Below, one piece after another: positions 42,301 to 52,144 of a DNA stretch of 64,000 nt. The number at the start of each line of letters is the position of its first letter. Position 1 is the stretch's first letter. A program made the translations under genes and the position numbers. A model generated the notes under the pieces. That model made no database searches, was not told where the DNA came from, and saw nothing but the letters and a program-made list of their open reading frames with translations. The stretch lies in assembly GCF_030268885.1 (NCBI RefSeq), contig NZ_BSSA01000017.1, positions 116,339 to 180,338 on the forward strand, read 5' to 3'. This DNA is from Kitasatospora phosalacinea. GTDB taxonomy: Bacteria; Actinomycetota; Actinomycetes; Streptomycetales; Streptomycetaceae.

Positions 42301-42317
42301 GGTTTCGCGCGCGTCGG

Positions 42318-43268
42318 CTACGCGCTGACCTTGGTGTCCCACTGGGCGGGGACGGTGAGCTCCCGGTCGACCGGGTCGCCAGGCTTGCGGGGCAGGCGGT
42401 AGACCCAGGTGTGGTAGGTCAGCCGGGCGGCGAGGAAGCCGACCGCCAGGCAGAGCAGGCCGCCGACCGCGTCCAGCCAGAAGTGGTTGGCGGTGGAGAC
42501 GATCACGCTGAGGGTGACCAGGGGGTAGGCGAGGCCCAGCAGGCGGACCCAGGTGCGGCGGGCCAGGAAGAAGATGGTGAGGCCGCACCAGGTGGACCAG
42601 CCGATGTGCATGGAGGGCATCGCGGCGTACTGGTTGGAGACGTGCGCGCCCGCGCCGGAGGCGAGCGAGCCCCAGGTCTGGTGGAGGGTGACGGTGTCGA
42701 CGAAGCCGCCGCCGGTCATCAGGCGGGGCGGGGCCAGCGGGAAGCAGTAGAAGCCGACCAGGGCGATGCCGGTGGTGACGAACAGCACCGTCCGGGAGGC
42801 GGCGTAGCGGCCGGGGTGGGAGCGGTAGAGCCAGACCAGCACGCCGATGGTGACGATGAAGTGCAGGGTGGCGTAGTAGTAGTTCATCCCGACGATGAGC
42901 CAGGTGACCGAGTTCACGCCGTGGTTGACGGAGCGCTCGACGGCGATGCCGAGGGTGTGCTCCAGGTTCCAGACCCAGGTGGCGTGCTGCTGGGCGATCG
43001 AGGCCTGCTCGGGGACCGCGTTGCGGACCAGCGAGTACAGCCAGTAGCTGAGGCCGATCAGGGCGAGCTCGAAGAGCAGGTGCGGGCGGCGCGGGGTGCG
43101 GCGCTGCTCGCGCAGGCGGCTGCGGACGGCGGCGGCGGGCGACTGGGCGACGCGGGTGGCTCCGGCGGGCGTGCGGGGGGTGTGCTCCGGGCCCGGGTCG
43201 GAACCGCCGTGCGTGGTCCGGTCGGCACGTTCGGCGCCGGCTGTCTGGATCTCGGTCGGTTCCCCCAT
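42318..43268 (-). CDS. PAP2-family membrane phosphatase / phospholipid synthase-like
   Basis: 316 aa. About six helices, a long hydrophilic N-terminus of ~70 residues, and the PAP2 active-site motifs AAMPSMHIGWSTW and TANHFWLDAVGGLLC, which carry the two catalytic histidines and the Asp. It is of the inositolphosphoceramide-synthase (Aur1-like) subgroup, so it may transfer or remove phosphate or phospho-alcohols on the outer membrane leaflet. The ATG at 43268 is preferred. The in-frame extension to 43379/43388 has AT-rich third codon positions and so looks non-coding. CAGACT lies 8 nt before the start with no ribosome site. Confidence 0.8.
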   Translation of the reverse strand: MGEPTEIQTAGAERADRTTHGGSDPGPEHTPRTPAGATRVAQSPAAAVRSRLREQRRTPRRPHLLFELALIGLSYWLYSLVRNAVPEQASIAQQHATWVWNLEHTLGIAVERSVNHGVNSVTWLIVGMNYYYATLHFIVTIGVLVWLYRSHPGRYAASRTVLFVTTGIALVGFYCFPLAPPRLMTGGGFVDTVTLHQTWGSLASGAGAHVSNQYAAMPSMHIGWSTWCGLTIFFLARRTWVRLLGLAYPLVTLSVIVSTANHFWLDAVGGLLCLAVGFLAARLTYHTWVYRLPRKPGDPVDRELTVPAQWDTKVSA

Positions 43269-43510
43269 GGGGGAGAAGTCTGCCAGACCAGGTGTGGCCG
43301 CTTGCTCATCCTCTGGTCGGGGATTCTTCACCGACTGTCCCCCTACGGGGGTAGGGGTAGATCGGTTTTCGAGGCGCATGCGCTCCATTGTGGCGCGCGG
43401 GTGACGAGGGGTCGAACCGGGGTCCGGTTCGGGTGCGGACCGTTGGGGCGGCCGGGGCGGGGCTCAGGTCACGACTCGGTATGACTCGCTGCCGAAACCC
43501 TTTTTGCATC

Positions 43511-43541
43511 TTGCTGAAACATCTTGCAGAGCGCTAGGTTC
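43511..43541 (+). promoter_or_regulatory. Amylase-pullulanase promoter with CTTGC operator boxes
   Basis: CTTGC at 43511-43515 and 43524-43528 (8-nt spacing), the first inside the -35 TTGCTG (43512-43517), followed after 18 nt by the -10 TAGGTT (43536-43541). A third imperfect box TTTGC lies at 43504-43508. CTTGC(A)-type repeats are known binding sites of the MalR/Reg1 LacI-family repressors of amylase genes. Confidence 0.6.
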
Positions 43542-43587
43542 CACGCCACCCACCCTTGCCCGAGCGCCCCCGAGGGAGAGCCCTGCC

Positions 43588-46500
43588 GTGGCCGACGCCC
43601 CGTACCGCCCCCAGCGCCGCACCACCCCGTACCGCCGGCCCGGACGGGCCGCCGTCCTGGTCGCCGCCTCGCTGATCGCCGCGACCCTGGGCGCCGTCCC
43701 GCTGGCCGCCGCGGCCGCGACGCCGCCCGCCCCGCCGTCCGACAAGGACCTGGCGGCCACCGCGACCCGGCACGACCTGACCCGCGAGCAGTTCTACTTC
43801 GTGCTGCCGGACCGCTTCGCCAACGGCAGCACCGGCAACGACACCGGCGGGATCACCGGCGGCCGGATGGACAACGGCCTCGACCCGGCCGACAAGGGCT
43901 TCTACCACGGCGGCGACCTGCAGGGCCTGATCGACAGGCTCGACTACATCCAGGACCTCGGCACCACCGCGATCTGGATGGCGCCGATCTTCAAGAACCA
44001 GCCCGTGCAGGGCGCGGGGGCGGACGCCTCGGCCGGCTACCACGGCTACTGGATCACCGACTTCACCCAGGTCGACCCGCACTTCGGCACCAACGCCCAG
44101 CTCAAGGAGCTGATCGACAAGGCGCACAAGCGCGGCATCAAGGTCTTCTTCGACGTCATCACCAACCACACCGCGGACGTCATCGACTACGCGGAGAAGA
44201 CGTACGACTACCGCACCGAGGGCGCCTACCCGACCCTGGACGCGGACGGCAACCCGGTCGACGAGACCGCGATCGCCGACGCCCGGGCGCAGTGGCCGAG
44301 CACCGGCAAGGACTCCTTCCCCTACACCCCGGTCTTCCGCGACCGGGCGGGCGAGACGGCCAAGACCCCGTCCTGGCTGAACGACCCGTCGCTGTACCAC
44401 AACCGCGGCAACTCGACCTTCGTCGGCGAGTCCGCGACCGAGGGCGACTTCTCCGGCCTGGACGACCTGGACACCCAGAACCCGAAGGTCGTCGCGGGGA
44501 TGGAGAAGATCTACCAGCAGTGGGTCGCCGAGACCGGCGTCGACGGCTTCCGGATCGACACCGTCAAGCACGTCAACCTGGCGTTCTGGGAGCAGTGGGC
44601 GCCCGCGCTGAAGCAGTTCGCCGCGCAGCAGGGCAACAAGAAGTTCTTCATGTTCGGCGAGGTGTACTCGGGCGACCCGGCCGTCACCTCCCCGTACGTC
44701 ACCAAGGGCAAGCTGCAGGCCACCCTGGACTTCGCGTTCCAGGAGGCGGCCCGCAAGTACGTCTCGCAGAACGGCTCGGCCAAGGCGCTCAGCGAGCTGT
44801 ACGCGCAGGACTACCGGTACACCACCGCCGACACCGACGCCTACGAGCTGCCGACCTTCCTCGGCAACCACGACATGGGCCGCTTCGGCTCCTTCCTGCA
44901 GAGCGACAACCCGGGGGCCTCGAACGAGGCGCTGCTGGCCAAGGACCGGCTCGCCAACGAGCTGCAGTTCCTCACCCGCGGCCAGCCGGTGGTCTACTAC
45001 GGCGACGAGCAGGGCTTCACCGGCGCGGGCGGCGACAAGGACGCCCGGCAGGACATGTTCGCCTCGAAGACCCCCTCGTACAACACCGACACCGTCATCG
45101 GCGGCACCTCCGGCTCGAAGGACCGCTACGGCACCGACGGCCCGCTCTACCGGGGCATCGCGGGCCTGGCGAAGCTGCGCAAGGACCACCCGGCGCTGGC
45201 CGACGGCGCGCAGGTCGAGCGGTACGCGGCGGACGGGCCGGGCGTGTACGCGTTCTCCCGGATCGACGCCAAGGAGCAGGTCGAGTACCTCGCGGCGGTC
45301 AACAACGCGGCCGAGGCGAAGACCGTCACGCTGGACACCTTCTCCGCGGGCATGGACTTCGACGGCCTGTACGGGTTCCAGGGCAAGGTCACCAGCGGCG
45401 CGGACGGCAGGGTGACGGTCACCGTCCCGGCGATGTCCTCGCTGGTGCTGAAGGCGAAGCACAAGCTGGCCAAGCCCGCGGCCGGTCCGTCGATCACGGC
45501 CGTCGCGCCCGCCGACGGCTCGTACGGCACCGTCACGCTGGGCGCCGACGTGCCCGGCGGCGGGTTCAACCGGGTCACCTTCGCCGCGCAGGTCGGCGAC
45601 GGCGCCTGGCAGACGCTGGGGACCGCCGACAACGGGGCGTCCGGCTCTGCCGGCCATGTCACTTTCAAGGTGACGCAGAACCTGGACGGGGTCGCGCCGG
45701 GCACCGTCGTGCGGTTCAAGGCGGTCGTCGAGGACTCGGCGGGCCGACTGGCCTCCACCACCGGGCAGTTCACCACCGGGCAGCAGGCCCCGACGCCCGC
45801 GCCCAGCGCGGTCTCGCGCGAGTACGCGGTGGTGCACTACCAGCGGCAGGACGGGAACTACGACGGCTGGAACCTGTACACCTGGGGCGACATCGCCGAC
45901 GGCGAGGCGACCACCTGGCCGGAGGGCCACGGCTTCGTCGGGCGGGACGCGTACGGGGCGTTCGCGTACGTGAAGCTCAAGGGCGGGGCCTCCGACGTCG
46001 GGTTCGTGGTGGAGAAGAACGGCACCAAGGACGTCGACCAGGACCGGCACATCGACATCTCCGCCACCGGCGAGGTGTGGATCAAGGAGGGCGACGCCAC
46101 CGTCCGCACCGCGAACCCGGACGCCGCGCAGCCGGTGCCGGAGGGCAAGGCGGTCATCCACTACCGGCGGGCCGACGGCAACTACACCGGCTGGGGCCTG
46201 CACGACTGGACCGGTGCGGCCACGCCCACCGACTGGGGCAACCCGCTGATGCCCGCCCGGCAGGACGCGTTCGGCGCGGTCTTCGAGGTGCCGCTGGCCG
46301 CGGGCGCGACCAGCCTCAGCTACATCATCCACAACGGCGGCGACAAGGACCTGCCGCAGGACCAGTCGCTGAACTTCGCCACCTCCGGCCGGGAGATCTG
46401 GATCATCGGCGGCCAGGAGGGCTACCTGCTGCCGCAGAGCGCGGGCACCTCCTCGCAGCTCGACCTGGGCTCGGCGAAGGCCCAGTGGATCGACGCGAAC

Positions 46501-49164
46501 ACCGTCGTGGTGCCCGCCAACTACGGTGCGGCGGACGCCCAGTTGAAGGGCGGCACCAGCGCCCAGCTGATCTACGACCCCGAGGGCGGGCTGACCGTCG
46601 ACAAGGGCGTGCTCTCCAAGCCCGGCCACTGGATCCGGCTCACCCCGGCCGCCGGCCTCACCGACGCCCAGAAGGCGAAGTTCCCGCACCTGGCCGGGTA
46701 CCGGGCGTTCACCGTCGACCCGCGCGACGCGGGCCGGACCACGAACGCGCTGCGCAGCCAGCTGGTCTTCACCGAGCACCTGCCGAACGGCGCGCCGCTC
46801 GCGGCGACCGGCGTGCAGACCCCCGGCGTGCTGGACGACCTGTACGCGGGCAAGGCGGCCTCGGCGCAGCTCGGCCCGGTGTACTCGGAGGGCGACGGCA
46901 AGGGCAACAACGGGAACGGGAAGGGCAAGGGCGACAAGCGGAAGGTGACGCTGTCGCTGTGGGCGCCGACCGCGACCGAGGTGGCGGTGCAGCTGTTCGA
47001 CAAGGCGAGCGGCGGCAGCCCGCGGACGGTGCCGCTGAAGCGCGACGACGCGTCCGGCGTCTGGTCGCTGACCGGGGACGCCAAGGACCTGGACGGCCGG
47101 TACTACCTGTACCAGGTGAAGGTGTGGGCGCCGAGCGTGCAGCAGGTGGTCACCAACCTGGTCACCGACCCGTACTCGACCGCACTGTCCGCCGACTCCA
47201 GGCGGAGCCTGGTCGCCGACCTGTCCTCGGCCGCGACCAAGCCCAAGGGCTGGGACCAGCACCGCAGCCCGGAGGCGATCCCGGCGGTGAAGCAGCAGAT
47301 CCAGGAGCTGCACGTGCGGGACTTCTCGGTCGGCGACAGCACCGTGCCGGCCGACGAGCGGGGCACCTACCTGGCGTTCACGCAGTCCAGGTCGGCGGGC
47401 ATGCAGCACCTGAAGGAGCTGGCCGGGGCCGGGGTGACCACGATCCACCTGCTGCCGACCTTCGACATCGCCACCATCCGGGAGAACCGGGCCGACCAGA
47501 AGCTCCCGGCCTGCGACCTGTCCGCGCTGGCCGCCGACTCCGAGAAGCAGCAGGAGTGCGTGGCGGCGGTGCAGGCCGACGACGCCTACAACTGGGGCTA
47601 CGACCCGCTGCACTACACCGTGCCGGAGGGCTCGTACGCCACCGACCCGAACGGGACGGCGCGCTCCGAGCAGTTCCGCGCGATGGTGCAGGCGATGCAC
47701 GAGGCGGGCCTGCGGGTGGTGCTGGACGTGGTGTACAACCACACCGCGGCGGCCGGGCAGGACGACAAGTCGGTGCTCGACAAGGTCGTCCCCGGCTACT
47801 ACCAGCGGCTCAGCGACAGCGGGAAGGTCACCACCGACTCCTGCTGCGCCGACACCGCGCCCGAGCACGCGATGATGAACAAGCTGGTCGTGGACTCGGT
47901 GGTGACCTGGGCCAAGCAGTACCGGGTGGACGGCTTCCGGTTCGACCTGATGGGCCTGGACCCGAAGTCGACCATGCTGGACGTGCAGTCGGCGCTGCGG
48001 GCGCTGACCCCGCAGAAGGACGGCGTCGACGGCAGGAACGTCTTCCTGTACGGCGAGGGCTGGAACTTCGGCACCGTCGCGAACGACGCCCGGTTCGTCC
48101 AGGCCACCCAGGCCAACATGGCCGGGACCGGCATCGCGACCTTCAACGACCGGATCCGGGACGCCGGACGCGGCGGCAACTACGAGCTGTCCTCGGCCCC
48201 GCAGCAGGGCTTCGCCTCCGGCCTGTTCACCGACCCGAACGGCTCGGACGCCAACGGCACCCCCGAGCAGCAGAAGGCCCGGCTGCTGCACCAGATGGAC
48301 CAGGTCAAGGTCGGCCTGACCGGCAACCTGTCGGCGTACCGGTTCACCGACAGCAGCGGCAAGCCGGTCACCGGCGGCGGCGTCGACTACAACGGCTCGC
48401 CGACCGGCTACGCGGCCAACCCCGGCGAGGCGGTGGAGTACCTGGACGCGCACGACAACGCGGACCTGTACGACGCGCTGGCGTTCAAGCTGCCGCAGGG
48501 CACCTCGCCCGCCGACCGGGCCCGGATGCAGGCGCTGGGCCTGTCGCTGACCGCGCTGAGCCAGGGTCCGGGCTTCGCCCAGGCGGGCAGCGACCTGATG
48601 CGCTCGAAGTCGCTGGACGCCAACTCCTTCGACTCCGGCGACTGGTTCAACGCGATCGACTGGGACTGCCGGCTCGGCAACGGCTGGGGCCGCGGCCTGC
48701 CGATGGCGGCCGACAACCAGTCGATGTGGGCCCGCGACAAGCAGCTGCTGGCCGACCCGAAGCTGCGGATGGGCTGCAACGAGACGGGCGCCAGCACCGC
48801 CATCTACCAGCAGTTCCTGAGGATCCGGCAGTCCTCGCCGCTGTTCGCCCTCGCCAGCACGGCGGAGGTGCAGCGCCGGCTGTCCTTCCCGCTGTCGGGC
48901 ACCGCGGGGGAGGACCCGGGCGTGATCACCATGCACCTGGACGGCACCGGGCTGAAGGGCGCCGAGAAGGGCATCACGGTGGTCTTCAACGCCACCCCGA
49001 CCGCGCAGACCCAGACCGTGGCGGGCCTGCGCGGCAGCAGGCAGGAGCTGCACAAGGTGCAGGCGAAGGGCAGTGACCCGGTGGTCAAGCAGGCGTCCTT
49101 CGACCCGTCCTCGGGCACCTTCACGGTGCCGGGCCGGACGGTGGCGGTGTTCGTCCAGAACTGA
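43588..49164 (+). CDS. Secreted dual-catalytic alpha-amylase/pullulanase
   Basis: 1858 aa. The front is basic (QRRTTPYRRPGRAAVLV) with hydrophobic core and AAAA cleavage region, so it is exported. Module 1 (about 60-600) is a GH13 alpha-amylase: Asp in GFRIDTVKH (~323), Glu in FMFGEVYSG (~357), Asp in FLGNHDMGRF (~429). Then an Ig-like domain, two pullulanase-associated starch-binding (CBM41/PUD) domains (about 745-850 and 853-955), a Lys/Gly linker GDGKGNNGNGKGKGDKRK, a CBM48-like domain and a second GH13 pullulanase module with VDGFRFDLMGL (~1452), LYGEGWNFG (~1490) and YLDAHDNADLY (~1623). Both catalytic triads look intact, so both alpha-1,4 and alpha-1,6 bonds could be cut. Similar to S. 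coelicolor SCO2226 by recollection. GGGAGAG precedes the GTG. Confidence 0.92.
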   Translation: MADAPYRPQRRTTPYRRPGRAAVLVAASLIAATLGAVPLAAAAATPPAPPSDKDLAATATRHDLTREQFYFVLPDRFANGSTGNDTGGITGGRMDNGLDPADKGFYHGGDLQGLIDRLDYIQDLGTTAIWMAPIFKNQPVQGAGADASAGYHGYWITDFTQVDPHFGTNAQLKELIDKAHKRGIKVFFDVITNHTADVIDYAEKTYDYRTEGAYPTLDADGNPVDETAIADARAQWPSTGKDSFPYTPVFRDRAGETAKTPSWLNDPSLYHNRGNSTFVGESATEGDFSGLDDLDTQNPKVVAGMEKIYQQWVAETGVDGFRIDTVKHVNLAFWEQWAPALKQFAAQQGNKKFFMFGEVYSGDPAVTSPYVTKGKLQATLDFAFQEAARKYVSQNGSAKALSELYAQDYRYTTADTDAYELPTFLGNHDMGRFGSFLQSDNPGASNEALLAKDRLANELQFLTRGQPVVYYGDEQGFTGAGGDKDARQDMFASKTPSYNTDTVIGGTSGSKDRYGTDGPLYRGIAGLAKLRKDHPALADGAQVERYAADGPGVYAFSRIDAKEQVEYLAAVNNAAEAKTVTLDTFSAGMDFDGLYGFQGKVTSGADGRVTVTVPAMSSLVLKAKHKLAKPAAGPSITAVAPADGSYGTVTLGADVPGGGFNRVTFAAQVGDGAWQTLGTADNGASGSAGHVTFKVTQNLDGVAPGTVVRFKAVVEDSAGRLASTTGQFTTGQQAPTPAPSAVSREYAVVHYQRQDGNYDGWNLYTWGDIADGEATTWPEGHGFVGRDAYGAFAYVKLKGGASDVGFVVEKNGTKDVDQDRHIDISATGEVWIKEGDATVRTANPDAAQPVPEGKAVIHYRRADGNYTGWGLHDWTGAATPTDWGNPLMPARQDAFGAVFEVPLAAGATSLSYIIHNGGDKDLPQDQSLNFATSGREIWIIGGQEGYLLPQSAGTSSQLDLGSAKAQWIDANTVVVPANYGAADAQLKGGTSAQLIYDPEGGLTVDKGVLSKPGHWIRLTPAAGLTDAQKAKFPHLAGYRAFTVDPRDAGRTTNALRSQLVFTEHLPNGAPLAATGVQTPGVLDDLYAGKAASAQLGPVYSEGDGKGNNGNGKGKGDKRKVTLSLWAPTATEVAVQLFDKASGGSPRTVPLKRDDASGVWSLTGDAKDLDGRYYLYQVKVWAPSVQQVVTNLVTDPYSTALSADSRRSLVADLSSAATKPKGWDQHRSPEAIPAVKQQIQELHVRDFSVGDSTVPADERGTYLAFTQSRSAGMQHLKELAGAGVTTIHLLPTFDIATIRENRADQKLPACDLSALAADSEKQQECVAAVQADDAYNWGYDPLHYTVPEGSYATDPNGTARSEQFRAMVQAMHEAGLRVVLDVVYNHTAAAGQDDKSVLDKVVPGYYQRLSDSGKVTTDSCCADTAPEHAMMNKLVVDSVVTWAKQYRVDGFRFDLMGLDPKSTMLDVQSALRALTPQKDGVDGRNVFLYGEGWNFGTVANDARFVQATQANMAGTGIATFNDRIRDAGRGGNYELSSAPQQGFASGLFTDPNGSDANGTPEQQKARLLHQMDQVKVGLTGNLSAYRFTDSSGKPVTGGGVDYNGSPTGYAANPGEAVEYLDAHDNADLYDALAFKLPQGTSPADRARMQALGLSLTALSQGPGFAQAGSDLMRSKSLDANSFDSGDWFNAIDWDCRLGNGWGRGLPMAADNQSMWARDKQLLADPKLRMGCNETGASTAIYQQFLRIRQSSPLFALASTAEVQRRLSFPLSGTAGEDPGVITMHLDGTGLKGAEKGITVVFNATPTAQTQTVAGLRGSRQELHKVQAKGSDPVVKQASFDPSSGTFTVPGRTVAVFVQN

Positions 49165-49182
49165 TGGTTTCCGTGCGGTAAC

Positions 49183-49210
49183 AGGGGCCTCACCTCCGGG
49201 TGGGGCCCCT
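49183..49210 (+). terminator. Terminator after amylase-pullulanase
   Basis: AGGGGCC-t-CACC ... GGGTG-GGGCCCCT stem of about 12 bp with a 3-nt loop, 18 nt after the stop. Confidence 0.7.
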
Positions 49211-49609
49211 CGGCGCGTTGGCCGAAAACCGACGGTGCGCGGAGAGGTTTGGCCCCGGCCTTCCCGGATGCGTCCCACATGCCGGACCATGAGGGGCCGT
49301 CGGAGAGGTCTCGGCGCGGTCACTAATCGGTCAATCCATGGCATGCATCTGTCATTCATGAGGTGTTTGCTGCCACGATTCCCCCGGCTGCGAACCGACA
49401 GGTAGCCCCAACTCCCGCACCCCGCCGGTGGGTTCCTCCCGAGGACGCCGGCGGCCGCAGCCCGGCACGCGTACCCCAGCGTGCCCGCACCGCGCACCTG
49501 CACGCACCCCGCGCCGCGAACCGGCGGCAGGGGCCCCCGCTGCGCCGCAACCGCGGCCAGATTCTCTCCACCGCTCGTGACCCCGCGACGGTCGGTAAAG
49601 GAGTCCCGC
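49211..49609. other. Intergenic region before the M4 protease
   Basis: About 400 nt. The part around 49320-49370 is the least GC-rich stretch here (CACTAATCGGTCAATCC, TGTCATTCATGAGG) and probably holds the protease promoter and regulatory sites, although I cannot fix a -35/-10 pair. AAAGGAG at 49597-49603 is the ribosome site. I see no gene in it. Confidence 0.45.
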
Positions 49610-51961
49610 ATGTCTCGCCGCACGCATGTCCGCGTGAGCACGGCCGCCCTCGCGGCCACCACTGCCCTGCTGGTGACCGCGATCCCCGTGGCCGTGGCCC
49701 AGGCCGCCCCCGCCGCCCCCTCCCCGGCCGGCCAGGTCGCCTCCCAGCAGGCCGCCGCCGGGCAGGCCCAACTGCTCTCCGACGCGGGCAGCCGCTCCGC
49801 CGCCTTCGCCCAGGGCCTGGGCCTGGGCGCCCAGGAGAAGCTGGTGGTCAAGGACGCGTCCAAGGACGCCGACGGCACCCAGCACTTCCGCTACGAGCGC
49901 ACCTACGGCGGACTGCCCGTCCTGGGCGGCGACCTGATCGTCCACCAGGCCGCCAACGGCACCACCAAGGGCGTCGACCGGGCCTCCACCGCCTCGCTGG
50001 ACGGCCTGTCCACCACCCCGAAGCTGGCCGCCGCCAAGGGCCAGGCCACCGCGCTGGCCGCCCAGGCGGGCTCCGCCCTGGAGACCGCGCCCCGCCTGGT
50101 GGTGTGGGCCGCCGACAACCACCCGCGGCTGGCCTGGGAGACCGTGGTCTCCGGCGTCCAGGAGGACGGCACCCCGAGCAAGCTCCACGTGGTCACCGAC
50201 GCCACCAGCGGCGACGTGATCCAGAAGTGGGAGGGCGTGCAGACCGGCACCGGCAACGGCGTCTTCGTCGGCAGCGTCACCCTCGGCACCTCGCAGTCGG
50301 GCTCCAACTACCAGCTCAAGGACCCGACCCGCGGCAACATGTACACCACCAACCTGAACAACGGGACCAGCGGCACCGGCACGCTGTACTCGAAGAGCAC
50401 CGACAGCTGGGGCGACGGCACCGTCTCCAACAAGGAGTCCGCGGCCGTCGACGCCCACTACGGCGTCGCGATGACCTGGGACTACTACAAGAACACCTTC
50501 GGCCGCAACGGCATCCGCAACGACGGTGTCGGCGCGTACAGCCGGGTCCACTACGGCAGCAACTACGTCAACGCCTTCTGGGACGACAGCTGCTTCTGCA
50601 TGACCTACGGCGACGGCGCCTCCAACACCCACCCGCTGACCGAACTCGACGTCGCGGGCCACGAGATGACGCACGGCGTCACCTCCAACACCGCGGGCCT
50701 GAACTACTCGGGCGAGTCCGGCGGCCTCAACGAGTCCACCTCGGACGTGTTCGGCACCATGGTCGAGTTCTACGCGAACCTGCCCAAGGACAACCCGGAC
50801 TACCTGATCGGCGAGCTGATCAACATCAACGGCGACGGCACGCCGCTGCGCTACATGGACAAGCCCTCCAAGGACGGCTCCTCGGCCGACTCCTGGTACA
50901 GCGGCGTCGGCAACCTCGACGTCCACTACTCCTCCGGCGTCGGCAACCACCTCTTCTACCTGCTGGCCGAGGGCAGCGGCGCCAAGACGATCAACGGCGT
51001 CAGCTACAACTCGCCGACCGCCAACGGCATCACCGTCACCGGCATCGGCCGGGACAAGGCCGCCGCCATCTGGTACCGGGCGCTCACCACCTACTGGACC
51101 TCCACCACCAACTACGCCAGCGCCCGGGCCGGCATGCTCTCCGCCGCCACCGACCTGTACGGCTCCGGCTCCGCCGAGTACAACGCCACCGCCACCGCCT
51201 GGGCCGCCGTCAACGTCGGCTCGCTGCCCAGCACCGGCGGCCCGACCGTCACCAGCCCGGGCAACCAGTCCACCGCGGTCAACGGCGCCGTCAGCCTGCA
51301 GATCAAGGCCACCGGCGGCACCGCGCCGCTCAGCTACTCGGCCACCGGCCTGCCCACCGGGCTGTCCATCAACGCCTCCACCGGCCTGATCAGCGGCACC
51401 GCCACCGCGGCCGGGACGTACAACGTCACCGTCACCGCCAAGGACGCCGCCAACAAGACCGGCACCGCCTCCTTCACCTGGACCGTCACCTCCGGCGGCG
51501 GCACCGGCTGCACCCCGACCCAGCTGCTCGGCAACCCCGGCTTCGAGACCGGCACCGCCAGCCCCTGGACCGCCTCCTCCGGCGTGGTCGACAACTCCTC
51601 CTCCGAGGCCGCCCACAGCGGCTCCTGGAAGGCCTGGATGGACGGCTACGGCTCCGCCCACACCGACACCCTCGCGCAGACCGTGACCGTCCCGGCCGGC
51701 TGCAAGGCCACCTTCAGCTACTGGCTGCACATCGACACCGCCGAGTCCGGCAGCACCGCGTACGACAAGCTGACCGTGACCGTCAACGGCACCACGGTCG
51801 CGACCCACTCGAACGTCAACGCGGCCACCGGCTACACCCAGAAGAGCATCGACCTGTCGGCCTACGCGGGCCAGAGCGTCACGGTGAAGTTCACCGCGGT
51901 CGAGGACTCCTCGCTGCAGACCTCCTTCGTGATCGACGACACCGCCGTCCAGACCGGCTGA
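49610..51961 (+). CDS. Secreted M4 metallopeptidase (thermolysin-like) with C-terminal binding domains
   Basis: 783 aa. Signal peptide (ALAATTALLVTAIPVAVAQA) then FTP/PepSY propeptide (about 50-210, LVVKDASKDADGTQHFRYERTYGGLPV, GDVIQKWEG), then the zinc protease: HExxH in AGHEMTHGVTSNTAGL near residue 352 and the third ligand Glu in ESGGLNESTSDVFG. Neighbouring active-site sequence YSSGVGNHLFYLLAEG is also present. The rest includes an Ig-like putative domain (PTVTSPGNQSTAVNG, ATGLPTGLSINASTGLISG) and a C-terminal jelly-roll-like domain (LLGNPGFETGTASPWTA, WMDGYG, FVIDDTAVQTG) that could bind substrate or cell wall. A single-gene unit with no inhibitor gene next to it. Confidence 0.93.
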   Translation: MSRRTHVRVSTAALAATTALLVTAIPVAVAQAAPAAPSPAGQVASQQAAAGQAQLLSDAGSRSAAFAQGLGLGAQEKLVVKDASKDADGTQHFRYERTYGGLPVLGGDLIVHQAANGTTKGVDRASTASLDGLSTTPKLAAAKGQATALAAQAGSALETAPRLVVWAADNHPRLAWETVVSGVQEDGTPSKLHVVTDATSGDVIQKWEGVQTGTGNGVFVGSVTLGTSQSGSNYQLKDPTRGNMYTTNLNNGTSGTGTLYSKSTDSWGDGTVSNKESAAVDAHYGVAMTWDYYKNTFGRNGIRNDGVGAYSRVHYGSNYVNAFWDDSCFCMTYGDGASNTHPLTELDVAGHEMTHGVTSNTAGLNYSGESGGLNESTSDVFGTMVEFYANLPKDNPDYLIGELININGDGTPLRYMDKPSKDGSSADSWYSGVGNLDVHYSSGVGNHLFYLLAEGSGAKTINGVSYNSPTANGITVTGIGRDKAAAIWYRALTTYWTSTTNYASARAGMLSAATDLYGSGSAEYNATATAWAAVNVGSLPSTGGPTVTSPGNQSTAVNGAVSLQIKATGGTAPLSYSATGLPTGLSINASTGLISGTATAAGTYNVTVTAKDAANKTGTASFTWTVTSGGGTGCTPTQLLGNPGFETGTASPWTASSGVVDNSSSEAAHSGSWKAWMDGYGSAHTDTLAQTVTVPAGCKATFSYWLHIDTAESGSTAYDKLTVTVNGTTVATHSNVNAATGYTQKSIDLSAYAGQSVTVKFTAVEDSSLQTSFVIDDTAVQTG

Positions 51962-52066
51962 ACCCGGTAGACCGCCGGGGCCCGGCAGCCGCACCGCAGC
52001 GGCTGCCGGGCCCCGGCGCGTCCGGGCGGTCCGGGCCCGCGGGGGCGTCCGGACGGTGAGATCCCG

Positions 52067-52122
52067 GAAACCCCCGGGCAACACGAAACACTGCCGAAAC
52101 ACCGGTGACGACGGCGCGAAAT
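52067..52122 (+). promoter_or_regulatory. GlnR-like box array upstream of amtB
   Basis: GAAAC (52067), GCAAC (52078), then GAAAC (52085), GAAAC (52096), GACGA (52107) and GAAAT (52118). Boxes within each series start exactly 11 bp apart (5-bp element plus 6-nt spacer), the spacing of actinobacterial GlnR sites (gTnAC-n6-GaAAC). The second series starts 7 bp after the GCAAC box. Confidence 0.65.
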
Positions 52123-52144
52123 CCGGCCCGGCGACACTCCCCGC

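Noticed and set aside
43269..43388. Upstream starts (43388 or 43379) of the PAP2 protein
   Set aside because: Codons between 43379 and 43268 have many A/T third positions, unlike real genes here, and no ribosome site is visible. The ATG at 43268 fits better.
43534..49878. A 2114-codon minus-strand open frame opposite the amylase-pullulanase gene
   Set aside because: Shadow of strong GC3 bias in the plus-strand gene. Its sequence is low-complexity Arg/Val/Gly with no domain, and it runs across the terminator and into the M4 protease gene.
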